NCBI GenBank assembly: GCA_038750655.1
Contig: JBCDGZ010000125.1
Coordinates: 1-22,738, forward strand
DNA length: 22,738 bases
Direction: 5' to 3'
Origin: JBCDGZ01 sp038750655
Lineage (GTDB): Bacteria > Bacteroidota > Bacteroidia > Chitinophagales > Saprospiraceae
Under the pieces are notes generated by a model that saw nothing but the letters and a program-made list of their open reading frames with translations, ran no database searches and was not told where the DNA came from. Numbering within the stretch: the first letter of the stretch is position 1; the number at the start of each line of letters is the position of its first letter. A program made the position numbers and the translations under genes. Shown piece by piece: positions 15,434-22,409 of this stretch.

Positions 15434-16755
15434 CGATAAACCTTTCTGATCCAACAGGCTTTAAATCGAGGGCCCTGCGCTGGGCTCGCCAATTTGAGCG
15501 AATTTGCCTGCTGGATAGCAATAACGATTTACAATACGCCTATCAAAGTACGGATTTCCTACTGGCGGTAGGAGCGCAAGCGGAGCTATTGCACTATGTG
15601 GATGCTCGAATCGGGGAGGATGGCTTTAGCCGCCTGCGCCAGTTTTGTGAGGAAAAAAGGGGCTGGCTTTTTGGTTTTTTGGGCTACGATCTCAAAAATG
15701 AGCTAGAGGACCTCTCTTCCTCCAACCCTGATGGCATTGGCTTGCCAGATTTGCACTTCTTCCGTCCCGAGCTGGTGTTGGAAGTCAAAGGGGCAAGCCT
15801 GACCATCCACGGAGCATCCCCCCTGGCTAAAGCCGCCTACAAAGAATTACTCCTCTCCAATTCCCTCCACGAAGAAGCCGTTCCTCCTCAAGCCATCGAC
15901 ATCCAGGCTCGAATTAGCCATCAGGACTACCTCGATACCATACAGCAAATCCGGCAGCATATTCGCAAAGGCGACATCTATGAGATGAATTTCTGTCAGG
16001 AATTCTATGCAACCGATTGCCATCTTTCGCCCTTCTCTCTTTTTGATAGCTTGAACAGCTTATCCAGGGCGCCGTTTGCTGGCTTTTACCGCTTGGGTGA
16101 TCGCTACCTGGCCTGCGCCAGCCCCGAGCGGTTTCTGAAAAAAGTCGGCACTAAACTCATCTCCCAGCCCATCAAAGGTACTATTCGCCGCGGGCAATCG
16201 GACTGGGAGGATCGACAACTGGCGGCGAAGCTGTCGAGCAGTGCTAAAGACCGTAGTGAGAATGTCATGATTGTCGATCTGGTGCGCAATGATCTAGCAC
16301 GCTCCTGTCGGGCGGGAAGTGTGAAGGTTGAAGAACTGTTCCATGTTTATCCTTTCGAGCACGTTTTTCAGATGATTTCTACGGTCAGCGGGGAGCTGAA
16401 GGAGGGGGTACATTTTATCGATGCGATCCGAAGGGCCTTTCCGATGGGCTCGATGACTGGCGCACCGAAGGTGCGGAGTATGCAGCTGATTGAGCAGTAC
16501 GAGCAGAGCCGCCGCGGGCTGTACTCTGGAGCCGTAGGCTACATTCGACCCAACGGCGACTTTGATTTCAACGTGGTTATTCGCAGCATCCTGTACAATG
16601 CCGCCGATTGCTACCTTTCTTTTCAGGCCGGTGGCGCTATTGTCTTCGATTCGGTGGCTGAGCAGGAGTATCGGGAAAGTCTTTTGAAGGCGGAGGCCCT
16701 GCGCGCTGTCCTCGAAAAGCCTGCAATCTCCAAATTGCATTTGTTGCCTAAATAA
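15430..16755 (+). CDS. pabB: Aminodeoxychorismate synthase component I (PabB)
   Basis: 441 residues, chorismate-binding family. It makes 4-amino-4-deoxychorismate from chorismate using ammonia from a PabA/TrpG glutaminase, on the route to p-aminobenzoate and folate. The motif P-I-K-G-T at 247-251 has K249, the Lys of PabB that forms an adduct with chorismate; anthranilate synthase has Ala there. Other landmarks are FLGYDLKNELE, D-I-Y-E-M-N-F-C-Q, ENVMIVDLVRNDLAR, FPMGSMTGAPKVRSM and YSGAVGYIRPNGDFDFNVVIRS. The GTG start lies within the last codons of the OmpA-family gene (GTGA overlap at 15430-15433), so translational coupling is likely. The nif3-like gene follows 38 bp later. No pabA or pabC is in the window. 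Confidence 0.92.
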   Translation: MTINLSDPTGFKSRALRWARQFERICLLDSNNDLQYAYQSTDFLLAVGAQAELLHYVDARIGEDGFSRLRQFCEEKRGWLFGFLGYDLKNELEDLSSSNPDGIGLPDLHFFRPELVLEVKGASLTIHGASPLAKAAYKELLLSNSLHEEAVPPQAIDIQARISHQDYLDTIQQIRQHIRKGDIYEMNFCQEFYATDCHLSPFSLFDSLNSLSRAPFAGFYRLGDRYLACASPERFLKKVGTKLISQPIKGTIRRGQSDWEDRQLAAKLSSSAKDRSENVMIVDLVRNDLARSCRAGSVKVEELFHVYPFEHVFQMISTVSGELKEGVHFIDAIRRAFPMGSMTGAPKVRSMQLIEQYEQSRRGLYSGAVGYIRPNGDFDFNVVIRSILYNAADCYLSFQAGGAIVFDSVAEQEYRESLLKAEALRAVLEKPAISKLHLLPK

Positions 16756-16793
16756 GCTAAATTGCGACCCTAATTCAAGATTATCAAGGATTT

Positions 16794-17846
16794 ATGAAAT
16801 TAAAAAAACTCTTATCCTATCTCGAAAGCATTGCCCCTCCTGCTTATCAGGAGAGCTACGATAATGCGGGCCTGATCGTCGGCCACCCCGATTGGAACAT
16901 CAAAGGGGTCCTGGTTTGCCTCGACGCAACGGAGGAGGTGCTGAAAGAAGCCATCAAGAAGGACTGCAATGTGGTGGTTGCGCATCATCCCATCGTCTTT
17001 CGGGGGCTCAAGCGCCTCAATGGTTATAGCTATGTCGAGCGGGTGGTGATGATGGCGGTCAAGCACGATATTGCTATTTATGCTATCCATACCAATCTTG
17101 ATAATGTTTATTACAACGGGGTAAATACTCGGATTGCGGAGCGTTTGGGCCTGCAAAACACTCGCATTCTAGCCCCCAAGCAGGGCTTGAAGAAGCTTTA
17201 TGCCTTTGTTGCTCCGAACGCTTCAGACCAAGTACGTGCAGCGCTGTTTGCGGCGGGAGCGGGCGAGGTGGGCGACACCCGACACCTGAGTTATGCGACG
17301 GTGGGAGCGGGCACTAGAGATGGTCAAGGTGGTGCGCAGGTGAAGATTGAGATGATCTTTGATGCGGTACGCCAGGGGGCGGTAGTTCGGGCTCTGCGCG
17401 AAGCGCATCCGGAAGCCGACCCGGCCTACGATATTGTTTCGGTGGAAAATAGTAATACCCAAGTAGGGGCGGGGATGATTGGCGAGTTGAGTAAACCGAT
17501 GAAGGAAAAGACATTTTTACGCTTTTTGAAGAAACAAATGCAGGCGGGCTGCGTCAAATATACACAGTTGTTTGATCGTCCGATTACCCGAGTAGCCGTA
17601 TGCGGCGGGGCCGGCGGCTTTTTGTTGCGAAAGGCCATTGCTGCTCAGGCGGACATTTTCATTACTGCAGATTACAAGTACCACGAGTTTTTTGATGCTG
17701 ATGGACGCATTATTATTGCTGATATTGGCCATTACGAGAGCGAACAGTATACAATAGACCTACTTTTTGAGGTAATAAGCCAGAAATTTAGTACCTTTGC
17801 GGCTTATTGCACGACGGTAAACACCAATCCAGTCAATTACTTATAA
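16794..17846 (+). CDS. Nif3-like dinuclear metal-centre protein (DUF34/YbgI-YqfO family)
   Basis: 350 residues. Family members form toroidal hexamers with a two-metal site; biochemical function is unsettled (GTP cyclohydrolase-like and metal-chaperone roles have been proposed). Metal ligands are visible: H64-H65 (VVAHHPIVF), H99 and D103 (A-I-H-T-N-L-D-N), and H313 with E317 (DIGHYESEQ). The middle insertion (about 137-230), which in YqfO-type members is a PII-like domain, is present but altered: the Cys-Ser-Phe and G-T-F loop region is shortened to LSYATVGAGTRDGQGG, and the usual HPYEE reads H-P-E-A-D. Total length is slightly short for the form with insertion. The ATG is preceded by AAGGA, a Shine-Dalgarno-like run rare in this region. 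Followed after 11 bp by the zinc-ribbon coiled-coil gene. Confidence 0.92.
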   Translation: MKLKKLLSYLESIAPPAYQESYDNAGLIVGHPDWNIKGVLVCLDATEEVLKEAIKKDCNVVVAHHPIVFRGLKRLNGYSYVERVVMMAVKHDIAIYAIHTNLDNVYYNGVNTRIAERLGLQNTRILAPKQGLKKLYAFVAPNASDQVRAALFAAGAGEVGDTRHLSYATVGAGTRDGQGGAQVKIEMIFDAVRQGAVVRALREAHPEADPAYDIVSVENSNTQVGAGMIGELSKPMKEKTFLRFLKKQMQAGCVKYTQLFDRPITRVAVCGGAGGFLLRKAIAAQADIFITADYKYHEFFDADGRIIIADIGHYESEQYTIDLLFEVISQKFSTFAAYCTTVNTNPVNYL

Positions 17847-17857
17847 ATCATATCTAA

Positions 17858-18622
17858 ATGGCTATCAAACAAGATACAACAGTTGCACAAAAATTACGGC
17901 AGTTATACGAGCTTCAGCTCATCGATTCAGAGATCGATGAGATTGGGATTTTGAAAGGAGAATTGCCTATTGAGGTGAGTGATCTGGAGGATGAAATCGC
18001 TGGTCTGCAAACTCGTGTCAATCGCCTACAGAATGGGGTGGATGATATGAATAAGGACATTAATCGCCACAGAGAAAACATCAACAACTCTGAGGGCCTG
18101 ATTGAGAAATACGAGCGGCAGATGGATAATGTGAAGAATAACCGCGAGTTTGACGCTCTCTCTAAGGAATTGGAGCTACAGCGCCTCGAAATTCAGCTTT
18201 CTGAAAAGAAAATCAGAGAGGCTAATGTACAGATGTCTAATAAAGAAGAGACGCTAAAGGCTGCGCAGGAGCGCCTGGAGCAGAAAAACAGCGACTTGGA
18301 TACCAAGAAGGTGGAGCTGGAAAAGATCATCGCCAAAACGGAAAAGGAAGAAGAAAAATTAAAGAAAAAATCAGAGAAGGCGAAGAAGAATATTGAGCCT
18401 CGTTTGCTGAAATCATACCTTAAGATTCGCAAAGCCTATCGCAATGGTCTGGCCGTTGTAACGATTTCTCGGGACTCTTGTGGTGGTTGTTTTAATAAGA
18501 TTCCTCCACAGATTCAGTTGGAAATTGGTCTGCGCAAGAAAATCATCGCTTGCGAGCACTGTGGCCGGGTATTGGTTGACGATCTGATCATGTCTGATGA
18601 GCCAGAAGAAACGAAGTCATAG
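17858..18622 (+). CDS. Coiled-coil protein with C-terminal C4 zinc ribbon (DUF164 / CdsZ-like family)
   Basis: 254 residues. Residues about 15-180 form a long charged antiparallel coiled coil with heptad-like Leu/Ile spacing and K/E-rich ends (EEEKLKKKSEKAKKNIEPRL). Residues about 200-240 form a four-cysteine zinc ribbon with C208-x2-C211 (S-C-G-G-C-F) and C232-x2-C235 (A-C-E-H-C-G), including the conserved NKIPPQ. The family is thought to bind nucleic acid or act as an adaptor; function is not established. Its location directly after the Nif3-like gene is a widespread gene pair and supports a shared role. A clear terminator follows at 18642. Confidence 0.93.
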   Translation: MAIKQDTTVAQKLRQLYELQLIDSEIDEIGILKGELPIEVSDLEDEIAGLQTRVNRLQNGVDDMNKDINRHRENINNSEGLIEKYERQMDNVKNNREFDALSKELELQRLEIQLSEKKIREANVQMSNKEETLKAAQERLEQKNSDLDTKKVELEKIIAKTEKEEEKLKKKSEKAKKNIEPRLLKSYLKIRKAYRNGLAVVTISRDSCGGCFNKIPPQIQLEIGLRKKIIACEHCGRVLVDDLIMSDEPEETKS

Positions 18623-18641
18623 TATGGCGATCCCTTCGCAG

Positions 18642-18685
18642 AAAATGCCTTAGAGACTTGGTTTTCTAAGGCATTTTTATTTTTG
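18642..18685 (+). terminator. Rho-independent terminator of the OmpA-pabB-nif3-zinc ribbon operon
   Basis: A perfect 13-bp stem (AAAATGCCTTAGA at 18642-18654 with TCTAAGGCATTTT at 18665-18677) closes a 10-base loop and runs into a T-rich tract TTTTTATTTTTG. It ends the four-gene unit begun at 14240. Confidence 0.92.
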
Positions 18686-18724
18686 TTAACAACAAGTCCT
18701 TCGATTGTCCGTTAAATCCAGCAT

Positions 18725-20248
18725 ATGATTGCCTCTACTTTGAACAATAAACTCCTCGGCGGCGGGCTTCTTCTGGCTTTCTGCTTGCTCATCCCCCTGA
18801 GCGCCCACGCTGGGTATTTCGAGTTCACTCCGGAGGCTCGGATTGCCTACAAAAAAGCCATCCACCTGCGTTTCGATGAGGCCCGTACGCTTATCCAACA
18901 AATCAAGGTCAAGGACCCGGATAATTTGATCGTTTACCAGATCGAAAATTACATCGACTTTTTTACCATTTTTCTCAACGAAAATAAGCAAGAGTTTAAG
19001 GAGCTGGAAAAAAACAAATCCTACCGCCTTGATCGCATTAGTGAAGGAGACCGCGACTCCCCCTACTACCTCTATGCCGAAGCTGAAATCAAGCTGCAGT
19101 GGGCTTTGGCCCGCCTCAAGTTTGAGGAATACTTCAAGGCCTTCAACGAGGTGCGCTCGGCGTATAAGCTATTGAATAAGAATCTTAAAAAGTTTCCGGA
19201 GTTTAAGGCCAGCAAAAAGAGCCTGGGTATCCTTCATGCCCTAGTGGGGACCATCCCCGACCAATATAAATGGGGCGTTAAGCTACTGGGCGGAATGGAT
19301 GGGACGGTAGAGCAGGGGCGTCGGGAGATTGAGGAAGTATTAGAATATGCAACTCATAACGATTTTGTTTTTGAAGAGGAAACGATCGTGATGTATGCCC
19401 TTTTGATGCTGCATCTTAATAATCAAGGAGAGACGGCCTGGGATTTGGTGCGTACTGATAAGCTCGATCCGGATGTCAATCCGTTGGCCAGCTTCGTCCT
19501 GGCTAATGTAGCGATGCATACTGGCCGCAACGACGAGGCGATCCGGATTTTGGAAAATCGTCCAACTGATCCGGCTTTTCATCCTTTTCCTTATTTGGAG
19601 TATATGTTGGGCTTGAGTAAGTTGTATCGCCTTGAGACGGGAGCGGCCTCTCATTTTCAGCACTACCTTACCCATTTTCGCGGGCAGAATTATATTAAGG
19701 AGGCTTATCAAAAGCTGGCTTGGTTGGCGCTGATTCACGGCGATGAACAACAGTATTATACCCTGATCCAAAATTGCCGAAATAAGGGCGCCGCCCTAAT
19801 CGGTGGAGACAAAAATGCGGAGAAAGAGGCTAAAACCGGTCTTGTTCCTCATCCTCAGCTACTGCGTGCGCGCCTGCTATTCGACGGAGGCTATCACCAA
19901 AAGGCATATCAACTGCTGCAGACTGCTCCGGCAGCACAATTCCGCACTGCCCGAGCTCGCCTGGAATACCAATACCGGCTAGGCCGCATCACCCACCAAC
20001 TCAATCGAATCGAAGAGGCCCAGCAGTACTATCAGCAAACTTACGAGGAGGGCCGCAAGGAGCCCTATTATTTTGCCTGCAATGCGGCTTTGCAGATGGG
20101 CTTATTATTCGAAGAACAGCAAGATTATTATCGTGCCCGCTCTTATTACAAGCTCTGTCTGGGCCTTCGCCCTGATGAATATAGAAACAGCCTTCACCAA
20201 AAGGCAAAGGCTGGTCTTAATCGTTTGAAAGGCCGCAAGGCTGGTTAG
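18725..20248 (+). CDS. Exported tetratricopeptide-type protein of unknown function
   Basis: 507 residues. A signal peptide (about 1-29, ending A-H-A before G-Y-F) indicates export. The remainder is helical. TPR-like units are clearest near the C-terminus (RLGRITHQLNRIEEAQQYYQQ, QMGLLFEEQQDYYRARSYYK), with others around NEVRSAYKLLNKN and ANVAMHTGRNDEAIRILEN. The block ENYIDFFTIFLNE and the stretch SLGILHALVGTIPDQYKWG appear strongly constrained and are not typical TPR sequence, so a distinct N-terminal domain is likely. I recognise it only as a protein of Bacteroidota type; binding partners are unknown. It follows a terminator, so it has its own promoter, and its TAG stop directly touches the stop of the convergent FKBP gene. 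Confidence 0.82.
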   Translation: MIASTLNNKLLGGGLLLAFCLLIPLSAHAGYFEFTPEARIAYKKAIHLRFDEARTLIQQIKVKDPDNLIVYQIENYIDFFTIFLNENKQEFKELEKNKSYRLDRISEGDRDSPYYLYAEAEIKLQWALARLKFEEYFKAFNEVRSAYKLLNKNLKKFPEFKASKKSLGILHALVGTIPDQYKWGVKLLGGMDGTVEQGRREIEEVLEYATHNDFVFEEETIVMYALLMLHLNNQGETAWDLVRTDKLDPDVNPLASFVLANVAMHTGRNDEAIRILENRPTDPAFHPFPYLEYMLGLSKLYRLETGAASHFQHYLTHFRGQNYIKEAYQKLAWLALIHGDEQQYYTLIQNCRNKGAALIGGDKNAEKEAKTGLVPHPQLLRARLLFDGGYHQKAYQLLQTAPAAQFRTARARLEYQYRLGRITHQLNRIEEAQQYYQQTYEEGRKEPYYFACNAALQMGLLFEEQQDYYRARSYYKLCLGLRPDEYRNSLHQKAKAGLNRLKGRKAG

Positions 20249-21175
20249 CTATTTCTCGGCAACTTCAACGTAGAATTGCAGTTCTGCACCGCCAGGAATA
20301 TCTGGAGGGCTTCCGGTTGCTCCATAGCCCAGCTCCGCAGGAATGAAGAAGGTCGCTTTACTGCCTTTTTTGATCAGCGCCAGACCTTCGTCCCATCCTT
20401 TAATGACCGAACCCATACCTAGTGCCAGTTGGAAGGGCTGCCCACGGCGGAAGGAATTATCGAACATCTTTCCATCGGAAGTAAGGGTACCATAATAGTC
20501 CACTTTCAACAGTTCCCCTTTATTAGGCATAGGGCCGTTGCCCTCTTCATGGACGATGTATTTGAGGCCAGTAGCAGTCGTCTTGAGTTGCTCGCCCATT
20601 TTACCTCCTTTGTAGTCAGTGAGGGTATTGGCGGAGAAGGTGGCGATTTCTGCTTCTCTAGCTTGTGAAGCGGCAGCAGCTTTATCTTTCTCTGCTTGCT
20701 CGGCGACCATATCTGCATCATAGCCAGCTTGGTCTTTAATGGCCGTCAGCACAATTTGGTAAATAATATCTTTATTGTTGGCAAACTGTGGAGGCCGTTG
20801 CTTCATAGAGTCGAGCGGATAGATGATGGTCAGGCTATCATTGAGGGCCATTAGTTTGAGGGCATCGATTACGGGAGAGGGGTTGGCTTTGGTCTGCTCC
20901 GGCTCAGGAATTTTCAGCTTGGGGACAACGCCTCTTCGCTGGCTATTGTCCATGAGGGAATCATCGACAAAGACCGTATAATTGAAGTAAGCGTACTCGC
21001 CTATCTGAGGGGTAGGCCCGCCATTATTAGTATGGTTGGTATAAACAAAGCCATTTTCGGAGAGGGACTGTCCGCCGCTAGCAGCACCGCCACTACCGCT
21101 ACCGCCACCACAGCTCAAGAGTAGGGTACAAGCCAGGGCGGTACACAGTGCAAATAGAAGGTGTAATTTGCGCAT
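20249..21175 (-). CDS. FKBP-type peptidyl-prolyl cis-trans isomerase lipoprotein
   Basis: 308 residues. The lipobox L-L-S-C has C22 as lipidated residue and a Gly/Ser-rich tether follows. Residues about 205-308 are a canonical FKBP domain: DYYGTL, MFDNSFRRGQPF, VIKGWDEGL at 257-265, ELGYG at 281-285 and IPGGAELQFYVE. Residues about 57-147 resemble a second, degenerate FKBP fold (GEYAYFNYTVFVDDSLMDNS, then MALNDSLTIIYPLDSM and IIYQIVLTAIK) lacking the active-site tail residues, followed by an Ala/Glu-rich helix (about 152-180). It probably assists folding of envelope proteins at the membrane surface, with the N-terminal half as dimerisation or chaperone domain. Own -7 box at 21198-21205. Confidence 0.93.
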   Translation of the reverse strand: MRKLHLLFALCTALACTLLLSCGGGSGSGGAASGGQSLSENGFVYTNHTNNGGPTPQIGEYAYFNYTVFVDDSLMDNSQRRGVVPKLKIPEPEQTKANPSPVIDALKLMALNDSLTIIYPLDSMKQRPPQFANNKDIIYQIVLTAIKDQAGYDADMVAEQAEKDKAAAASQAREAEIATFSANTLTDYKGGKMGEQLKTTATGLKYIVHEEGNGPMPNKGELLKVDYYGTLTSDGKMFDNSFRRGQPFQLALGMGSVIKGWDEGLALIKKGSKATFFIPAELGYGATGSPPDIPGGAELQFYVEVAEK

Positions 21176-21197
21176 AGTTGATTGATTTAGTGAGGCG

Positions 21198-21205
21198 CAA
21201 AAATA
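21198..21205 (-). promoter_or_regulatory. Bacteroidota-type -7 box for the FKBP gene
   Basis: The minus strand reads TATTTTTG, a full TAnnTTTG match, giving a start site near 21193 and a leader of about 18 bases. A TTTG lies upstream at about 14 bases, closer than usual for a -33 element. Confidence 0.55.
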
Positions 21206-21319
21206 CGAGTTGTTAGCAACAAAAGGGCATATGAGCTATAACTTTACGGAATAATTATACAAAAAGTCGCCTCTAGCGGCTGATTCTGTCCCACCGTAGC
21301 AAATATCTCCACGGAACAG

Positions 21320-21350
21320 TTTACAAATTCTTCAAAAAGTTCTATATTTG
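21320..21350 (+). promoter_or_regulatory. Promoter of tRNA-Met
   Basis: TTTA at 21320-21323 (one base from the -33 TTTG) is followed after exactly 19 bases by TATATTTG at 21343-21350, a full -7 match. The tRNA begins 20 bases downstream. It is the best-formed promoter in the window. Confidence 0.8.
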
Positions 21351-21370
21351 CAGCCGCTAAATGCGAAAAT

Positions 21371-21444
21371 GGCGAGGTAGCTCAGCTGGTTAGAGCGCAG
21401 GATTCATAATCCTGAGGTCGAGAGTTCAAGTCTCTCTCTCGCTA
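21371..21444 (+). tRNA. tRNA-Met (anticodon CAT)
   Basis: A full 74-base cloverleaf folds: acceptor GGCGAGG with TCTCGCT (G1-U72 and G7-U66 wobbles), D stem GCTC/GAGC with loop AGCTGGTTA, anticodon stem CAGGA/TCCTG with loop TTCATAA, T stem GAGAG/CTCTC with loop TTCAAGT, discriminator A73. The CCA end is not encoded (CAC follows). The anticodon stem lacks the three G-C pairs of initiator tRNA, so elongator Met is favoured; a lysidine-modified Ile2 tRNA with a CAT anticodon cannot be excluded from sequence alone. Confidence 0.95.
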
Positions 21445-21455
21445 CACTGGAAATC

Positions 21456-21489
21456 AAGGAGTTAGGATGAAAAGTTCTAGCTCCTTTTT
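21456..21489 (+). terminator. Terminator of tRNA-Met
   Basis: AAGGAGTTAG (21456-21465) pairs with CTAGCTCCTT (21477-21486), one wobble, followed by TTTC. It lies 11 bases after the tRNA. Confidence 0.85.
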
Positions 21490-21494
21490 CTTTG

Positions 21495-21513
21495 GGTACA
21501 ACATAGGTACAAC
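21495..21513 (+). repeat. Direct repeat GGTACAAC, possible recombinase site
   Basis: GGTACAAC occurs at 21495-21502 and again at 21506-21513, 11 bases apart, i.e. about one helical turn, just behind the tRNA terminator and at the point where base composition turns AT-rich. Such spacing suits a tyrosine-recombinase core or arm site, but no integrase is visible in the window. Confidence 0.35.
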
Positions 21514-21589
21514 AAATTGACTCTCCTTTTAGCGTTATGTAGGCTTATATAAAGCTAATACCTTCTATTTATTGGTGCTGATTATTCCC

Positions 21590-21715
21590 TCATGTGCAAC
21601 ATGATTACTCTAATTCTGTGTGTAGATCGATCTACGATGACTACGGTTTTTAAGTAGTTTGAATCCCCGATTGACCATTGTAGTCAATCGGGGAATGGCG
21701 GTGATACATTATGTA
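21590..21715. repeat. Cluster of inverted repeats between tRNA and island gene
   Basis: Four palindromic elements lie within about 125 bases: TCATGT/ACATGA (21590-21604), the perfect 14-bp palindrome GTAGATCGATCTAC (21622-21635), a 12-bp stem (21664-21675 with 21683-21694, core CCCCGATTGAC/GTCAATCGGGG) and GATACAT/ATGTATC (21703-21717), which overlaps the stop of the minus-strand gene. The third may end the minus-strand transcript although no T tract follows. The 21514-21708 gap holds no gene that I can support. Confidence 0.5.
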
Positions 21716-22191
21716 TCGCCAAAGTCCTTTTCGAGTCTTTCTTGTGCAAATTGTATAATTACAGTTTTCTTACTTCCAAGCATTTTTTCTACCACTTCTT
21801 TGTACGGAGTATTTTCGATCAGCATCGATGAGTATATACCGGCCGTTTTTGCTTTGCCTGACTCTCGTTCTGCTATTAGCAAATGTATCTTTAGGTCTAA
21901 ATATTCCTTGGAGCAAATGAAAGGGGTGTAGAACTTCTCTTGGATTAGTAGATGTCGCCTGTCAACATAATCCAGTATTTTACTTCTGATAGGATTATCG
22001 TCTACTATTGAAAATAGCAATGAAAGATAATCTACCATAGATGGCCAGTCTCTTTCTGCTTCATCATATGACATTTTTACATCCATGTCATAGATAAAGT
22101 AGTCTTCAATTCGAGGCTTGACACCATGTTCATTATAGAGAATAGCATCTAATCGAGCTTGTACCTTTATTAAACGTTTTTCTATATCCAT
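21709..22191 (-). CDS. Unrecognised 160-residue protein of the post-tRNA region
   Basis: No family is recognised. The protein looks soluble and mainly helical, with no signal peptide or membrane segment. An acidic middle (DYFIYDMDVKMSYDEAERD, about 30-48) precedes a hydrophobic helix (MVDYLSLLFSIV, about 52-63); the C-terminal third has basic patches (SKKTVIIQ) and ends EKDFGDT. Codon use is AT-rich compared with the genes left of the tRNA, suggesting horizontal transfer. The ATG at 22191 follows closely on an 11-bp inverted repeat at 22198-22287 that would fold as a hairpin in its leader. It is divergent from the partial gene at 22410. Calling it a gene rests on its length in AT-rich DNA and a consistent reading frame. 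Confidence 0.6.
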   Translation of the reverse strand: MDIEKRLIKVQARLDAILYNEHGVKPRIEDYFIYDMDVKMSYDEAERDWPSMVDYLSLLFSIVDDNPIRSKILDYVDRRHLLIQEKFYTPFICSKEYLDLKIHLLIAERESGKAKTAGIYSSMLIENTPYKEVVEKMLGSKKTVIIQFAQERLEKDFGDT

Positions 22192-22197
22192 TATATG

Positions 22198-22287
22198 TGG
22201 TTTTAGGTTTATTTAATAATTTGAAATAGTCTGCTACATACCGGATATGGGATATGCAGTACCTAGCCCAAATCAGACCTAAAACCA
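22198..22287 (-). promoter_or_regulatory. Possible structured leader (inverted repeat) before the 160-residue gene
   Basis: TGGTTTTAGGT (22198-22208) is perfectly complementary to ACCTAAAACCA (22277-22287), with nested pairs GTCTG/CAGAC (22229-22233 with 22274-22278) and CTGC/GCAG (22231-22234 with 22256-22259) inside. On the minus strand the 3' arm ends 6 bases before the ATG, so folding would sit beside the ribosome entry site. It could equally be a recombination end or a protein-binding repeat. Confidence 0.4.
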
Positions 22288-22409
22288 AAGACTCGTTAGT
22301 AAAATGTAGCGGTATTTTGTGAAAATCCAACATACTATTTACTAGTTATAAAAGAACTTTTTGTATTATAGTGCAGATTGCTGATTACGTCAAACTGTAA
22401 TGTAAAACT

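Noticed and set aside
15430..16755. Anthranilate synthase (TrpE) as identity of the chorismate-binding enzyme
   Set aside because: The P-I-K-G-T motif with Lys249 is the PabB form, and no trp genes are adjacent.
22133..22333. 66-codon minus-strand frame upstream of the 160-residue gene
   Set aside because: It overlaps that gene's start in another frame and runs through the inverted repeat; translation has no protein-like pattern.
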